Shown: positions 8,936 to 19,069, numbered from the stretch's first letter. The stretch is DNA of 64,000 nt from Acidovorax sp. 1608163 (GCF_003669015.1 NZ_CP033069.1:1305001-1369000); one strand, 5' to 3'. A program made the numbers and translations. The notes: a model not told the origin generated them from the letters alone.

Positions 8936-8995
8936 TGATTCAAATTGGCCTCTGGCGCTTTATGTATAAGCGCTAGCAGCTATATATTTGATAGT
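8936..8995 (+). repeat. Dispersed stem-loop repeat, family A (copy 2)
   Basis: GCCTCTGGCGCTTTATGTAT followed by AAGCGCTAGCAGCTAT, flanked by AT-rich tails. The stem carries one G/A variation relative to the other copies. It lies just after the anti-sigma gene stop and may end that transcript. Confidence 0.8.
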
Positions 8996-9041
8996 AAATG
9001 TCTCTGGAGGCAATCGCGGGTAGCCAGCGCCACAATCCAGA

Positions 9042-9089
9042 ACCAGATACCCAATTGACAGCTCTAGGTGTAAATCCTGAGTATCTGGT
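9042..9089. promoter_or_regulatory. Inverted repeat upstream of the polyol operon, candidate operator
   Basis: ACCAGATAC (9042-9050) and GTATCTGGT (9081-9089) form a 9-bp inverted repeat with a 30-base spacer, about 140 bp before the transporter start. A TTGACA hexamer lies at 9055-9060 between the arms, though no matching -10 is obvious at 17 bp. The site could be where the AraC-type protein of this locus or another factor binds. The remaining bases up to 9225 show no gene. Confidence 0.35.
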
Positions 9090-9225
9090 GCAAATTAGTA
9101 TTTGTGATGGCGATTGCAGTACCAATCGAGCATTGCAGCATCGGTATCGTTCAGTTCGTCAATGCCGTATGCCTGCACTGGCGTTGAACGGTCGATCCCA
9201 TACCAATTACGAAGGAGACATTCCG

Positions 9226-10557
9226 ATGCCACATTCCCCCCGTGTTGTTGCTCCCCAGCGCCTCGCTCTGGCTGCTGCACTGGCCCTGTCGTTGTGCGGC
9301 GCTGCCAGCGCGCAGACCGAGCTGGTGATCGCCACCGTGAACAACGGCCACATGATCGAGATGCAAAAGCTCAGCAAGAACTTCGAGCAGGCCAACCCCG
9401 ACATCAAGCTCAAGTGGGTGACGCTGGAAGAGGGCGTGCTGCGCCAGCGCGTGACGACCGACATCGCCACCAAGGGCGGCCAGTTCGACGTGATGACCAT
9501 CGGCCTGTACGAGGCGCCCATCTGGGGCAAGAAGGGCTGGCTGCAAGAGCTCAAGACCGACGCCGCCTACGATGCAGACGATCTGCTGCCCGCCGTGCGC
9601 AGCGGCCTGTCGGTGGACGGCAAGCTGTTTGCCGCGCCGTTCTATGCGGAAAGCTCCATGCTCATGTACCGCAAGGACCTGGCCGACAAGGCGGGCGTGC
9701 AGGTGCCCGAGCGCCCCACCTGGCCGCAGATCAAGGACCTGGCCGCCAAGATGCACGACCCCAAGAACGGCGTGTATGGCATCTGTCTGCGCGGCAAGCC
9801 CGGCTGGGGTGACAACATGGCCTTTATCACCACGCTGGTCAACACCTTTGGCGGCCAGTGGTTTGACATGCAGTGGAAGCCCCAGCTCGAATCCAAGCCC
9901 TGGAAGGACGCGATCACCTTCTACGTCGACCTGCTCAAGAACTACGGCCCCCCCGGCTCGTCGTCCAACAGCTTCAATGAAATCCTGGCACTCACCAACT
10001 CCGGCAAGTGCGGCATGTGGATCGACGCGACCATTGCGGCCTCGTTCGTGAGCGACCCCAAGCAGTCCAAGGTGGCCGAGCACATGGCCTTTGCCCAGGC
10101 CCCCACCATGAACACGCCCAAGGGCGCCAACTGGCTGTGGTCGTGGAATCTGGCCATCCCCGCAGGCTCCAAGAAGGTCGACGCCGCGCAGAAGTTCATC
10201 ACCTGGTCGACCAGCAAGGACTACATCCAGCTCGTGGCCAAAACCAATGGCTGGGCCAGCGTGCCCACTGGCACGCGCAAGAGCACCTACGCGTCGCCTG
10301 AATTCCAGAAAGCCGCCCGTTTTGCCGCCGCAGAAAAGACGGCCATCGACTCGGCCAACCCCACCGATTCGACCCTGCCCAAGAGCCCGTATGTGGGCGT
10401 GCAGTTTGCTGCCATCCCTGAGTTCCAGGCCATCGGCATCGCTGTGGGCCAGCAGATGAGCGCAGCCCTGGCGGGCAAGACCACGGTGGACGCCGCGCTC
10501 AAGGCCAGCCAGGTGACCGCCGAGCGTGAGATGAAGAAGGGCGGGTATTACAAGTAA
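9226..10557 (+). CDS. Polyol ABC transporter, periplasmic substrate-binding protein
   Basis: A 443-residue solute-binding protein (SBP type 1 family) of the sorbitol/mannitol/arabinitol class. The signal peptide (QRLALAAALALSLCGAASA) ends near residue 29. The mature part has ELVIATVNNGHMIEMQKL, QFDVMTIGLYEAPIWGKKGW and FYAESSMLMYRKDL, typical of sugar-alcohol binding proteins such as SmoE/MtlE. The frame is open upstream to 8998, but ATG 9226 has an AAGGAG site eight bases before it and starts the signal peptide, so it is the real start. It heads an operon with two permeases, an ATPase and a polyol dehydrogenase. Confidence 0.92.
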   Translation: MPHSPRVVAPQRLALAAALALSLCGAASAQTELVIATVNNGHMIEMQKLSKNFEQANPDIKLKWVTLEEGVLRQRVTTDIATKGGQFDVMTIGLYEAPIWGKKGWLQELKTDAAYDADDLLPAVRSGLSVDGKLFAAPFYAESSMLMYRKDLADKAGVQVPERPTWPQIKDLAAKMHDPKNGVYGICLRGKPGWGDNMAFITTLVNTFGGQWFDMQWKPQLESKPWKDAITFYVDLLKNYGPPGSSSNSFNEILALTNSGKCGMWIDATIAASFVSDPKQSKVAEHMAFAQAPTMNTPKGANWLWSWNLAIPAGSKKVDAAQKFITWSTSKDYIQLVAKTNGWASVPTGTRKSTYASPEFQKAARFAAAEKTAIDSANPTDSTLPKSPYVGVQFAAIPEFQAIGIAVGQQMSAALAGKTTVDAALKASQVTAEREMKKGGYYK

Positions 10558-10606
10558 GCCGGGGCTCTGCAAACCCGCGACGCGACCGGGATCATCGGTG
10601 TGATCC

Positions 10607-10677
10607 CCGTTCGCCCTGAGCCTGTCGAAGGGCTGTGTGCCAGAGTGCCCTGGCTTCGACAGGCTCAGCCCGAACGG
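10607..10677. repeat. Palindromic repeat, family B (paired arms)
   Basis: Left arm CCGTTCGCCCTGAGCCTGTC (from 10607) and right arm ending GGCTCAGCCCGAACGG (to 10677) are inverted, separated by about 22 bases, so the transcript can fold into a long hairpin. It lies between the binding-protein gene and the permease genes. There it could lower downstream expression or protect the upstream mRNA 3' end, as REP elements do in mal-type operons. Copies occur at 16166, 17434, 17824, 17933, 27027, 27160 and 51594. Confidence 0.85.
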
Positions 10678-10753
10678 TTTGGGGTGTCGTTGGTTTTGTC
10701 AGACCTTGGCGTGCTGATCGCTCGCCCCTTATTCGCGCCATTTCGGACCTCCC

Positions 10754-11614
10754 ATGAACCGCCTGCTCCCCCGCCTGCTGCTCACGCCAGCCATGGCCAC
10801 GCTCTTCCTGTGGATGATCGTGCCGCTGGTGATGACGATCTACTTCTCGCTCATCCGCTACAACCTCATGCAGCCCGACCAGTCGGGCTTTGCGGGGCTG
10901 GAGAATTTCGAGTACTTCGTCACCGACCCGTCGTTTGGCACCGCCGTGCTCAACACCGTGTGGCTGCTGGGCAGCGTGATCCTGATCACGGTGGTGGTGG
11001 GCATTGCGATTGCGCTGCTCATCAACGACCCGTTTCCGGGGCGCGGCATTGTGCGGGTGTTGCTGATTTCGCCGTTCTTCGTCATGCCCACCGTGAACGC
11101 GCTGATGTGGAAGAACATGATGATGAACCCCATCTACGGCGTGCTGGCGCAGGTGTGGATGTTCTTTGGCGCGCAGCCGGTGGATTGGCTCACCGACTTT
11201 CCGCTGTTCTCCGTCATCGTCATGGTGTCGTGGCAATGGCTGCCGTTTGCCACGCTCATCTTCATGACCGCGCTGCAAAGCATGAACCACGAGCAGCTCG
11301 AAGCCGCCCGCATGGATGGCGCCACCTACCTGCAGCAGCTGCGCTACCTGTACCTGCCGCACCTGGGGCGCTCGGTGGCGGTGGTTGTGATGATTGAGCT
11401 GATCTTTCTGCTCAGCATCTTTGCCGAGATCTACACCACCACAGGCGGTGGCCCGGGTGATGCGAGCACCAACGTCACCTTCCTCATCTTCAAGCAGGCG
11501 CTGCTCAACTTTGATGCGGGCGTGGCCTCGGCCGGGGCGCTGTTTGCGGTGGTGCTGGCCAACATCGCGGCTGTGTTCCTGATCCGCATGGTTGGCAAGA
11601 ACCTGGACAAATAA
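10754..11614 (+). CDS. Polyol ABC transporter permease 1
   Basis: A 286-residue MalF-type inner-membrane permease with about six membrane helices, starting LLLTPAMATLFLWMIVPLVMTIYF. The EAA loop that docks onto the ATPase is EAARMDGATYLQQLRYLYLP. The second half (LIFLLSIFAEIYTTTGGGPGDAS) is typical of SmoF/MtlF. It follows the binding-protein gene after the family-B hairpin and precedes the second permease by 12 bp. Confidence 0.92.
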   Translation: MNRLLPRLLLTPAMATLFLWMIVPLVMTIYFSLIRYNLMQPDQSGFAGLENFEYFVTDPSFGTAVLNTVWLLGSVILITVVVGIAIALLINDPFPGRGIVRVLLISPFFVMPTVNALMWKNMMMNPIYGVLAQVWMFFGAQPVDWLTDFPLFSVIVMVSWQWLPFATLIFMTALQSMNHEQLEAARMDGATYLQQLRYLYLPHLGRSVAVVVMIELIFLLSIFAEIYTTTGGGPGDASTNVTFLIFKQALLNFDAGVASAGALFAVVLANIAAVFLIRMVGKNLDK

Positions 11615-11626
11615 GAAAGAACGCCC

Positions 11627-12466
11627 ATGACTGCTCGCCGCCGTTCCAAATTCCCGCTCGGCCTTTTGGCCCTGCGCACTGCCGTGGCCTGGGCCGTGGC
11701 CTTGCTGCTGGTGTTTCCGCTGGCCTGGCTGTTCCTCACCGCCTTCAAGACCGAGCTGCAGGCCATTGCAGTGCCCCCGCAAATCCTGTTCACGCCCACG
11801 CTCGAAAACTTCCACGAAGTGCAAGAGCGCAGCGACTACCTGCTGTACGCCAAGAACTCGGTCATCACCAGCGTGCTGTCCACCCTGGTGGGGCTGATGC
11901 TGGCAGCGCCCGCGGCCTATGCCATGGCGTTCTTCAAGGGCAAGTACACCAAGGACATTTTGATGTGGATGCTCTCGACCAAGATGATGCCCGCCGTGGG
12001 CGCGCTGGTGCCCATCTACGTGCTGGCGCAAAAGAGCCACCTGCTCGACACGCAGCTCGCGCTGATCATCGTGTTCGCGCTGTCCAACCTGCCCATCATG
12101 GTCTGGATGCTGTATTCGCACTTCAAGGACATCCCACGCGAGATCCTGGAGGCCGCCCGCATGGACGGCGCCACGCTGTGGCAAGAGGTGCGCCTGGTGC
12201 TGCTGCCGCTGGGCATGGGGGGCCTCGCATCCACCGGCCTCTTGTGCCTGGTGCTGTCGTGGAACGAGGCCTTCTGGAGCCTGAACCTCAGCGCCGCCAA
12301 GGCGGGCACGCTGGCCACGCTGATCGCGTCGTACTCCAGCCCCGAGGGCCTGTTCTGGGCCAAGTTGTCTGCCGCGTCGCTCATGGCGATTGCGCCCATC
12401 GTGGTGTTTGGCTGGTTCAGCCAGAAGCAGCTCGTGCAGGGCCTGACCTTCGGTGCTGTGAAATGA
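11627..12466 (+). CDS. Polyol ABC transporter permease 2
   Basis: A 279-residue MalG-type permease. The N-terminal helix (AVAWAVALLLVFPLAWLFLTAF), the periplasmic segment beginning FKTELQAIAVPPQ, and the EAA loop EAARMDGATLWQEVRLVLLP identify it as the partner of the preceding permease (SmoG/MtlG class). The C-terminus FGWFSQKQLVQGLTFGAVK matches the family ending. Confidence 0.92.
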   Translation: MTARRRSKFPLGLLALRTAVAWAVALLLVFPLAWLFLTAFKTELQAIAVPPQILFTPTLENFHEVQERSDYLLYAKNSVITSVLSTLVGLMLAAPAAYAMAFFKGKYTKDILMWMLSTKMMPAVGALVPIYVLAQKSHLLDTQLALIIVFALSNLPIMVWMLYSHFKDIPREILEAARMDGATLWQEVRLVLLPLGMGGLASTGLLCLVLSWNEAFWSLNLSAAKAGTLATLIASYSSPEGLFWAKLSAASLMAIAPIVVFGWFSQKQLVQGLTFGAVK

Positions 12467-12616
12467 CTCCCCCCCGAAGCGCCTTCGGCGCCTCCCCCTG
12501 CAGGGGGCGCAGCCAGCGGCCCGGCAAAGCCGGTTGCGCGGCTACCGCGCCTTGCGCCCCTGTTCAAACCACCGCTGCTGGCGGATCGGAATCAACCTGT
12601 TATTCGGAGCACTAGA
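12467..12616. repeat. GC-rich palindromic spacer in the polyol operon
   Basis: The gap between permease 2 and the ATPase gene contains CCCCCTGCAGGGGG (12494-12507), a 14-bp perfect palindrome, preceded by a GCGCCTTCGGCGC hairpin. It has no T-run, so it is not an obvious terminator. It resembles GC-rich intergenic clusters I associate with this bacterial family. No gene is present. Confidence 0.5.
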
Positions 12617-13666
<1,050 letters not shown>

Positions 13667-13726
13667 CTGCCCGCTGATTCCCCATTCGTTTGCAACCCCG
13701 ATTTCGCATTTCAGACGCCGCATTCC

Positions 13727-15166
13727 ATGACCACCGCACAAGACACGCTCACCATCCTGCACTTGGGGCTGGGCTCTTTCCACCGCGCGCACCAGGCGCT
13801 GTACCTGCACCAGTTGCACCAGCTGGGTGACACCCGCTGGGTGCTGGCCGGCGGCAACCTGCGCCCCGACATGCAAGACACCATTGCCGCCCTTCAAGCC
13901 CAAGGCGGCGCCTACACGCTGGAGACGGTGACCGCCCAGGGCGAGCGCAGCTACACCTGGGTCGAGTCCATCCGCACCGTGGTGCCCTACACGCCCGATC
14001 TGGCGGGGCTCATCGCCATTGCCGCGCAGCCCAGCACCTGCATCATTTCCTTCACCGTCACCGAGGCGGGCTACTACCTCGACAGCCGCCACCAACTCGA
14101 CTGGGCCAGCGCGCCCGATCTGCAGGCCGACCTGCAAGCCCTGCGGGAAGGCCGCGCGGGCAGCACCATCTATGGTGCCCTCACGACCCTGCTGCGCGCG
14201 CGCAGGCAGGCCGGGGCAGGGGCCGTCACGCTGCTCAACTGCGACAACCTGCGCCACAACGGCGACCGCTCGCGCAGCGGCCTGCTGCAGTTTGTGCAGG
14301 CCCTGGGCGATGCAGAGCTGGCCGCCTGGATCGAAGCCCATACCACCAGCCCCAACGCCATGGTGGACCGCATCACCCCCCGGCCCACCCCCGATGTGGC
14401 GGCGCGCGTGCAAGCGGCCACCGGCCGCGCCGACCCCGCTGCGCTGATGGGCGAGAGCTTTATCCAGTGGGTCATTGAAGACCGCTTTGCCAATGGCCGC
14501 CCCGCATGGGAGCGCGTGGGCGTGGAGCTGGTCGAGTCCGTTGCGCCGTACGAAGAGGCCAAGATCCGCCTGCTCAACGCCACGCACAGCTGCATTGCCT
14601 GGGCGGGCACCTTGGTGGGCTACCGCTTCATCCACGAAGGCACGCACGACGCCGCCATCCGTCAGCTGGCGTTTGACTACGTGACGCAAGACACCATCCC
14701 CGTGCTGCAACCCAGCCCCATTGATCTGGCCGCTTACCGCGACGTGGTGCTGGAGCGCTTTGGCAACCCCGCCATTGAGGACACCAACCAGCGCGTGGCC
14801 ATGGATGGCTACAGCAAGATCCCCGGCTTCATCGCGCCCACGGTGCGCGAACGCCTGGCCCGGGGCGAGGGCATTGCCGCCGTGGCCGTGCTGCCTGCGC
14901 TGTTCCTGGCCTATCTGCAGCGCTGGCACGCGGGGCACATCCCCTACACCTACCAAGACCAGGCCATGGACCCAGCCGCCGCCCATGCCATCTGCGAAGC
15001 CGCTGACCCTGTGGCTGCGTTTGCTGCCGACAAGGTGCTGTGGGGCGAGCTGGCGGGCGATCCGCGCTTGGTGCAGGCCCTGCGCACGGCCAGCGCCCAG
15101 GTGGCCGCGTTTGTGGCCCGGCACCCGCGCACGGTGGGGCAGGGCAGCAGCACCGCCGCACAATAA
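13727..15166 (+). CDS. dalD: Polyol dehydrogenase of the long-chain mannitol dehydrogenase family, probably D-arabinitol 4-dehydrogenase
   Basis: A 479-residue NAD-dependent polyol dehydrogenase. The start HLGLGSFHRAHQALYLHQL is the dinucleotide-binding segment of the family. VAPYEEAKIRLLNATHSCIAW holds the catalytic Lys with the Asn and His that assist hydride transfer. Segments WVLAGGNLRPD, TVTEAGYYL, NCDNLRHNGDRS and DRITPRPTPDV resemble the D-arabinitol dehydrogenase DalD, as recalled from Klebsiella, more than pseudomonad mannitol dehydrogenase. The product would be D-xylulose, which the xylulokinase gene downstream can phosphorylate. Mannitol or sorbitol as a further substrate is possible. 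Confidence 0.8.
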   Translation: MTTAQDTLTILHLGLGSFHRAHQALYLHQLHQLGDTRWVLAGGNLRPDMQDTIAALQAQGGAYTLETVTAQGERSYTWVESIRTVVPYTPDLAGLIAIAAQPSTCIISFTVTEAGYYLDSRHQLDWASAPDLQADLQALREGRAGSTIYGALTTLLRARRQAGAGAVTLLNCDNLRHNGDRSRSGLLQFVQALGDAELAAWIEAHTTSPNAMVDRITPRPTPDVAARVQAATGRADPAALMGESFIQWVIEDRFANGRPAWERVGVELVESVAPYEEAKIRLLNATHSCIAWAGTLVGYRFIHEGTHDAAIRQLAFDYVTQDTIPVLQPSPIDLAAYRDVVLERFGNPAIEDTNQRVAMDGYSKIPGFIAPTVRERLARGEGIAAVAVLPALFLAYLQRWHAGHIPYTYQDQAMDPAAAHAICEAADPVAAFAADKVLWGELAGDPRLVQALRTASAQVAAFVARHPRTVGQGSSTAAQ

Positions 15167-15201
15167 GCCGTCACCTCACCCGACTCTGCATTCCAAACGC
15201 C

Positions 15202-16131
15202 ATGTCCTCGCTTCATGCACTGCCGCGCCAGACCAAGCCCGAGCTGGAGCATGCCTACTCCCGCTCACCCGAGCTCGGCTACGAGCCGCCTGAGACCGCG
15301 GGCTTTATCCGCTGCCTGTCGCACGGCTTTCCGACCCCGCTGGCGCGCTGGCATTACCACGACGAGTACGAGCTGCACCTCATCACGGCCTCGTCGGGCA
15401 AATTGTTTGTGGGCGACTGGATTGGCCAGTTCGCCCCCGGCCAGCTGGTGTTGACAGGGCCGCGCCTGCCGCACAACTGGATCAGCATGGACGTGCCCGA
15501 GGCGGGCTACCCCGAGCGCGACTTGGTGGTGCAGTTCCCGCACCAGCCACTGGTCGATGCCAGCGAGGGCATTCCTGAGCTGCGCGAAGTGCTGCCCTTG
15601 CTGGAGCGCGCCCGCCACGGCATCGAGTTTTTTGGCCAGCAGGCCCAGGCCACGGAGCACTGGCGGCGCATCAAGTCCACCCAGGGGCTGGCGCGCTTTG
15701 CGGCGTTTTGCGAATGGATGGGCGAGCTGGCCCGCTGCACGGACTATCGCCTGCTCTCCAGCGCCCAGCTGCAAAGCGAAGACAGCGACACCCAACTCGC
15801 ACAGATCAACGCCATCGTCAGCCGCATCACCGACCACCTGGCTGAGCCGCTGTCGGCTGCCGATCTGGCGCAAGAGCTGGACATGACCGAGAGCCGCTTC
15901 TCCCGCTTCTTTCGCCGCGCCACGGGCAACACGTTTACTGATTTTGTGAACCTGGTGCGCGTGAACCGCGCCTGCCAACTGCTGATGGAGACCGACCGCT
16001 ACATCACCCACATTGCTTATGACGTGGGCTTCAACAACATGGCCAACTTCAACCGCCGCTTTCTGGACATCAAGGGCATGACGCCCAGTGAATACCGCAA
16101 GCAGGGCGTGGGCCGGTTTGGCAAGGGGTGA
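15202..16131 (+). CDS. AraC-family transcriptional regulator of polyol use
   Basis: A 309-residue regulator. The N-terminal cupin-like sensor domain (RWHYHDEYELHLI, GDWIGQFAPGQLVLTGPRLPHNW) would bind the sugar alcohol. The C-terminal 100 residues hold two helix-turn-helix motifs (SAADLAQELDMTESRFSRFF and ITHIAYDVGFNNMANFNRRF) and the closing GMTPSEYRK. The frame extends upstream into dalD, but ATG 15202 is the natural start, 35 bp after the dalD stop. Its place inside the operon suggests it activates the transporter promoter, like MtlR of pseudomonads. Confidence 0.88.
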   Translation: MSSLHALPRQTKPELEHAYSRSPELGYEPPETAGFIRCLSHGFPTPLARWHYHDEYELHLITASSGKLFVGDWIGQFAPGQLVLTGPRLPHNWISMDVPEAGYPERDLVVQFPHQPLVDASEGIPELREVLPLLERARHGIEFFGQQAQATEHWRRIKSTQGLARFAAFCEWMGELARCTDYRLLSSAQLQSEDSDTQLAQINAIVSRITDHLAEPLSAADLAQELDMTESRFSRFFRRATGNTFTDFVNLVRVNRACQLLMETDRYITHIAYDVGFNNMANFNRRFLDIKGMTPSEYRKQGVGRFGKG

Positions 16132-16165
16132 TGTCTGAGAACCTGTGCTCCCAGCTTTCCCCCAA

Positions 16166-16191
16166 CCGTTCGGGCTGAGCCTGTCGAAGCC
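16166..16191 (+). repeat. Palindromic repeat, family B (single arm)
   Basis: A single arm, CCGTTCGGGCTGAGCCTGTC plus GAAGCC, in the 125-bp gap between the regulator and xylulokinase genes. There is no inverted partner here. Confidence 0.8.
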
Positions 16192-16256
16192 AGCCCACCG
16201 CACTCGCACTTACACCGTCCTTGCCTTCCTTGGCTGACCCATAGCATCACCACCCC

Positions 16257-17774
16257 ATGTACCTCGGAATCGACTTAGGCACCTCCGGCGTCAAGCTCTT
16301 GCTGCTGGACGCAGCACACACCGTCATCGCCACGGCCGATGCCGCCGTACCCCAGTACCGCCCCCAGCCCACCTGGAGTGAGCAGCACCCCGCTGACTGG
16401 CTGGCCGCCGTCGAAGCCGCTGTGGCTCAGCTGCGCGCGCAGGTGCCCACCGCCTGGGCCCAGGTGCGTGGCATCGGCTTGTCGGGCCACATGCACGGCG
16501 CGGTGGTGCTGGGGCCGCAGGGCCAGGTGCTGCGCCCCGCCATTCTGTGGAACGATGGCCGCGCCAGCGCCGAGTGCGCTGCGCTCGAACAGGCCGTGCC
16601 CACTGCGCGCCAGATCACCGGCAACCTCGCCATGCCCGGCTTCACCGCCCCCAAGCTGCTGTGGCTGCGCACGCATGAGCCCGCAGTCTTCGCTCAAATC
16701 CGCACCGTGCTGCTGCCCAAAGACTGGCTGCGGCTGCAGCTCACCGGCACGGCGGTGAGCGATATGTCCGATGCATCAGGCACCCTGTGGTTGGACGTGC
16801 AGGGCCGCGCCTGGAGCCCGGCCATGCTGCAGGCCTGCGGGCTGGATGCCTCGCACATGCCCGCCCTGGCTGAGGGCAATGCCCCCACCGGTACGCTGCT
16901 GGGTGACGTAGCCCGCCGCTGGGGGCTGGGCGAAGGCGTGGTCGTGGCTGCAGGCGCGGGCGACAACGCCGCCAGCGCCGTGGGCGTGGGGGCGCGCACT
17001 GCGGGGCAGGGCTTTGTGTCGCTGGGTACGTCGGGCGTGGTGTTTCGGGTGACCGATGCCTTTGCCCCCGCCACCGAGCGCGCCGTGCACGCCTTTGCCC
17101 ACGCGCTGCCCCAGCGCTGGCACCACATGTCCGTCATGCTCAGCGCGGCCAGCGCCTTTGGCTGGGTCACCCGCTTGACCGGCCGGGGCGACGAGGCCCA
17201 GCTGTCTGCCGCAGTCGGCGCATTGCCCTGCGCGCGTCAGGCCCAGGCCCCGCTGTTTTTGCCTTACCTGAGTGGTGAACGCACCCCGCACAACAACGCC
17301 GCTGCCACCGGCGTCTTCATGGGCTTGCGGGCCGAGCACGACGCTGCTGACCTGGCCTATGCCGTGATGGAGGGCGTGGGTTTTGGTTTGCTCGACGGCC
17401 TCAACGCCATGCGCGCTGCGGGTTCCACCCCAGCCGTTCAGGCTGAGCCTGTGGAAGCCCGTCCCCGTTCCACCACTGAAATCCACTCCAGCCCCTTGGC
17501 CCTGGTCGGCGGTGGCGCCCGTAGCAACCCCTGGGCCCAGCTGCTGGCCAGCGCCCTGGGCACCCCACTGCAGCGCCCCGAGGGCGCCCACGCTGCCGCC
17601 GCGCTGGGCGCAGCCCGCCTGGCCGCCATGGCCTGCGGTGGCGACGAAGCCCATTGGTGCCAACCCCTGGTGGCCGATGCCACCTTCGATCCGCAGCCCG
17701 CCCAGCAAGCCCTGCTGGCCGAGCGCTATGCCCGCTATGTGGCGCTGTACCCGGCGCTGCAAGCGCAGTTCTGA
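16257..17774 (+). CDS. xylB: Xylulokinase
   Basis: A 505-residue FGGY-family kinase that phosphorylates D-xylulose to xylulose 5-phosphate for the pentose phosphate pathway. The ATPase fold starts YLGIDLGTSGVKLLLLD. SGHMHGAVVL, WNDGR, GDNAASAVGVG, SLGTSGVVF and YLSGERTPHNNA are xylulokinase signatures, and VGGGARSNPWAQLLA closes the fold. About 20 residues around 393-410 (STPAVQAEPVEARPRSTTEI) are an in-frame insertion made by a family-B repeat arm, just before the conserved VGGGARS strand. This explains the slightly long protein; it sits in a surface loop and may be tolerated. Confidence 0.93.
   Translation: MYLGIDLGTSGVKLLLLDAAHTVIATADAAVPQYRPQPTWSEQHPADWLAAVEAAVAQLRAQVPTAWAQVRGIGLSGHMHGAVVLGPQGQVLRPAILWNDGRASAECAALEQAVPTARQITGNLAMPGFTAPKLLWLRTHEPAVFAQIRTVLLPKDWLRLQLTGTAVSDMSDASGTLWLDVQGRAWSPAMLQACGLDASHMPALAEGNAPTGTLLGDVARRWGLGEGVVVAAGAGDNAASAVGVGARTAGQGFVSLGTSGVVFRVTDAFAPATERAVHAFAHALPQRWHHMSVMLSAASAFGWVTRLTGRGDEAQLSAAVGALPCARQAQAPLFLPYLSGERTPHNNAAATGVFMGLRAEHDAADLAYAVMEGVGFGLLDGLNAMRAAGSTPAVQAEPVEARPRSTTEIHSSPLALVGGGARSNPWAQLLASALGTPLQRPEGAHAAAALGAARLAAMACGGDEAHWCQPLVADATFDPQPAQQALLAERYARYVALYPALQAQF
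17434..17459 (+). repeat. Family-B repeat arm inserted inside xylB
   Basis: CCGTTCAGGCTGAGCCTGTG plus GAAGCC lies within the xylB coding sequence, in frame, and encodes AVQAEPVEA. It differs by two bases from the intergenic arms. Confidence 0.8.
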
Positions 17775-17823
17775 CGGCCGTAGCGCATTGCTGCCCATGC
17801 AATCCCACCGTGAATTCCTCCCG

Positions 17824-18003
17824 CCGTTCGGGCGGAGCCTGTCGAAACCTGGGCACAGAATCATCAAAAACCATAGCTTCCAGCGCTTAATTTATCTGGT
17901 CTACAGGCCGTTTTGTATCCAAGCCACCACCACCGTTCAGGCTGAGCCTGTCGAAGCCAGGGCGTGTGCCATGCAGGCCCTTCGACAAGCTCTGGGTGAA
18001 CGG
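17824..18003. repeat. Cluster of family-B and family-A repeats
   Basis: The 263-bp gap after xylB holds three repeats and no gene. They are a single family-B arm at 17824-17849, a degraded, reverse-oriented family-A element at about 17862-17920 (ATAGCTTCCAGCGCTTAATT), and a paired family-B palindrome at 17933-18003. The transcript would fold strongly here, which may tune the last gene of the operon. Confidence 0.75.
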
Positions 18004-18037
18004 GATGTGTGCCTGAACCACCCCACCACCGATTCCC

Positions 18038-19069
18038 ATGAACGCTGTTGATCTCTCTCCAATGCCCGCCGCAACCTCCATCCAGGCCGCCATCGCGGGC
18101 GAAGCCCTCATCGACCTGATCCGCCGCCCTGACGGCAGCTACCTGCCGTGCCTGGGCGGTGCGCTCTACAACCTGTGCCGCGCACTGGCCCGCCAGGGCG
18201 TGGGCACGCAGTACCTCAACCCCTTGTCCCGAGACCGCTTTGGCCGCGAGCTGGACGCCCAGTTGGTGGCCGATGGCGTGCACCTGGCGCAGCCCGATCC
18301 GGTGCAGCAAGTCACCTCGCTGGCCGTCGTCAACCTCAACGCCCACGGCCACCCCGACTACGCCTTCTACCGCGAAGGCGTGGCCGACCGAGCCGTGTCG
18401 GCGCACGGCCTGGGTGAAGCCTGCACCGCCTTGCCCGCTTTGCAGGTGGTCTGCACCGGCGCCCTGGCGCTCGATGCCCGCGACGCCGCCACCTACCTGC
18501 CCTGGCTGGCCGCCCAGCGCACCGCAGGCCACTGCGTGGTGGTCGATGCCAACCTGCGCCCCTCCGTCATGCCCGACCTGGCTGCCTACCGCAGCACCGT
18601 GCACGCCGCCCTGGCGCACGCCCACCTCATCAAGGCCAGCGACGAAGACCTGGACCACCTCGCCGTGCCCGGCGCCGACGCCCTGGCCCGCGCCTGTCAC
18701 CTGCTAGCCGCCAACCCCCAAGCCCACCTGCTGGCCCTCACACTCGGTGCCAACGGCGCATGGCTGCTGCACCGCAACGGCACCCAGTGCTTTGCCCAAG
18801 AGGCCCAGCCCTTGCCCGTGGCCGACACCGTGGGCGCGGGCGACAGCTTTTTGGCAGGCCTGTTGGCCCACCTGCTGCGCCAGTCTCAAGCAGCGGGGAC
18901 TGGCTCGTTTGCGCAGTGTCTGGCGGCGCTTTCAGACACCGCCTGCCAACAGGCCCTGCGCCACGCCCTGGCCAGCGCCAGCCTGTGCGTGATGGAGCAG
19001 GGGTGTGTGCCGCCGGGGTGGGAGGCTGCGGTGGATTGGGCGCAAAAGCATCCGGCGCAGACGGCATGA
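18038..19069 (+). CDS. PfkB-family sugar kinase, probable fructokinase
   Basis: A 343-residue ribokinase-like kinase. AGEALIDLIRR and the CLGGALYNLCRALARQG segment bind sugar; the anion-hole motif DTVGAGDSFLAGLL contains the catalytic Asp. Pseudomonad and Rhodobacter polyol operons end with xylulokinase and a fructokinase of this type (MtlZ), so fructose from mannitol or sorbitol oxidation is the likely substrate. GALYN replaces the more usual GGxxxN spacing. The start at ATG 18038 is conventional; Met9 is an alternative. Confidence 0.82.
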   Translation: MNAVDLSPMPAATSIQAAIAGEALIDLIRRPDGSYLPCLGGALYNLCRALARQGVGTQYLNPLSRDRFGRELDAQLVADGVHLAQPDPVQQVTSLAVVNLNAHGHPDYAFYREGVADRAVSAHGLGEACTALPALQVVCTGALALDARDAATYLPWLAAQRTAGHCVVVDANLRPSVMPDLAAYRSTVHAALAHAHLIKASDEDLDHLAVPGADALARACHLLAANPQAHLLALTLGANGAWLLHRNGTQCFAQEAQPLPVADTVGAGDSFLAGLLAHLLRQSQAAGTGSFAQCLAALSDTACQQALRHALASASLCVMEQGCVPPGWEAAVDWAQKHPAQTA

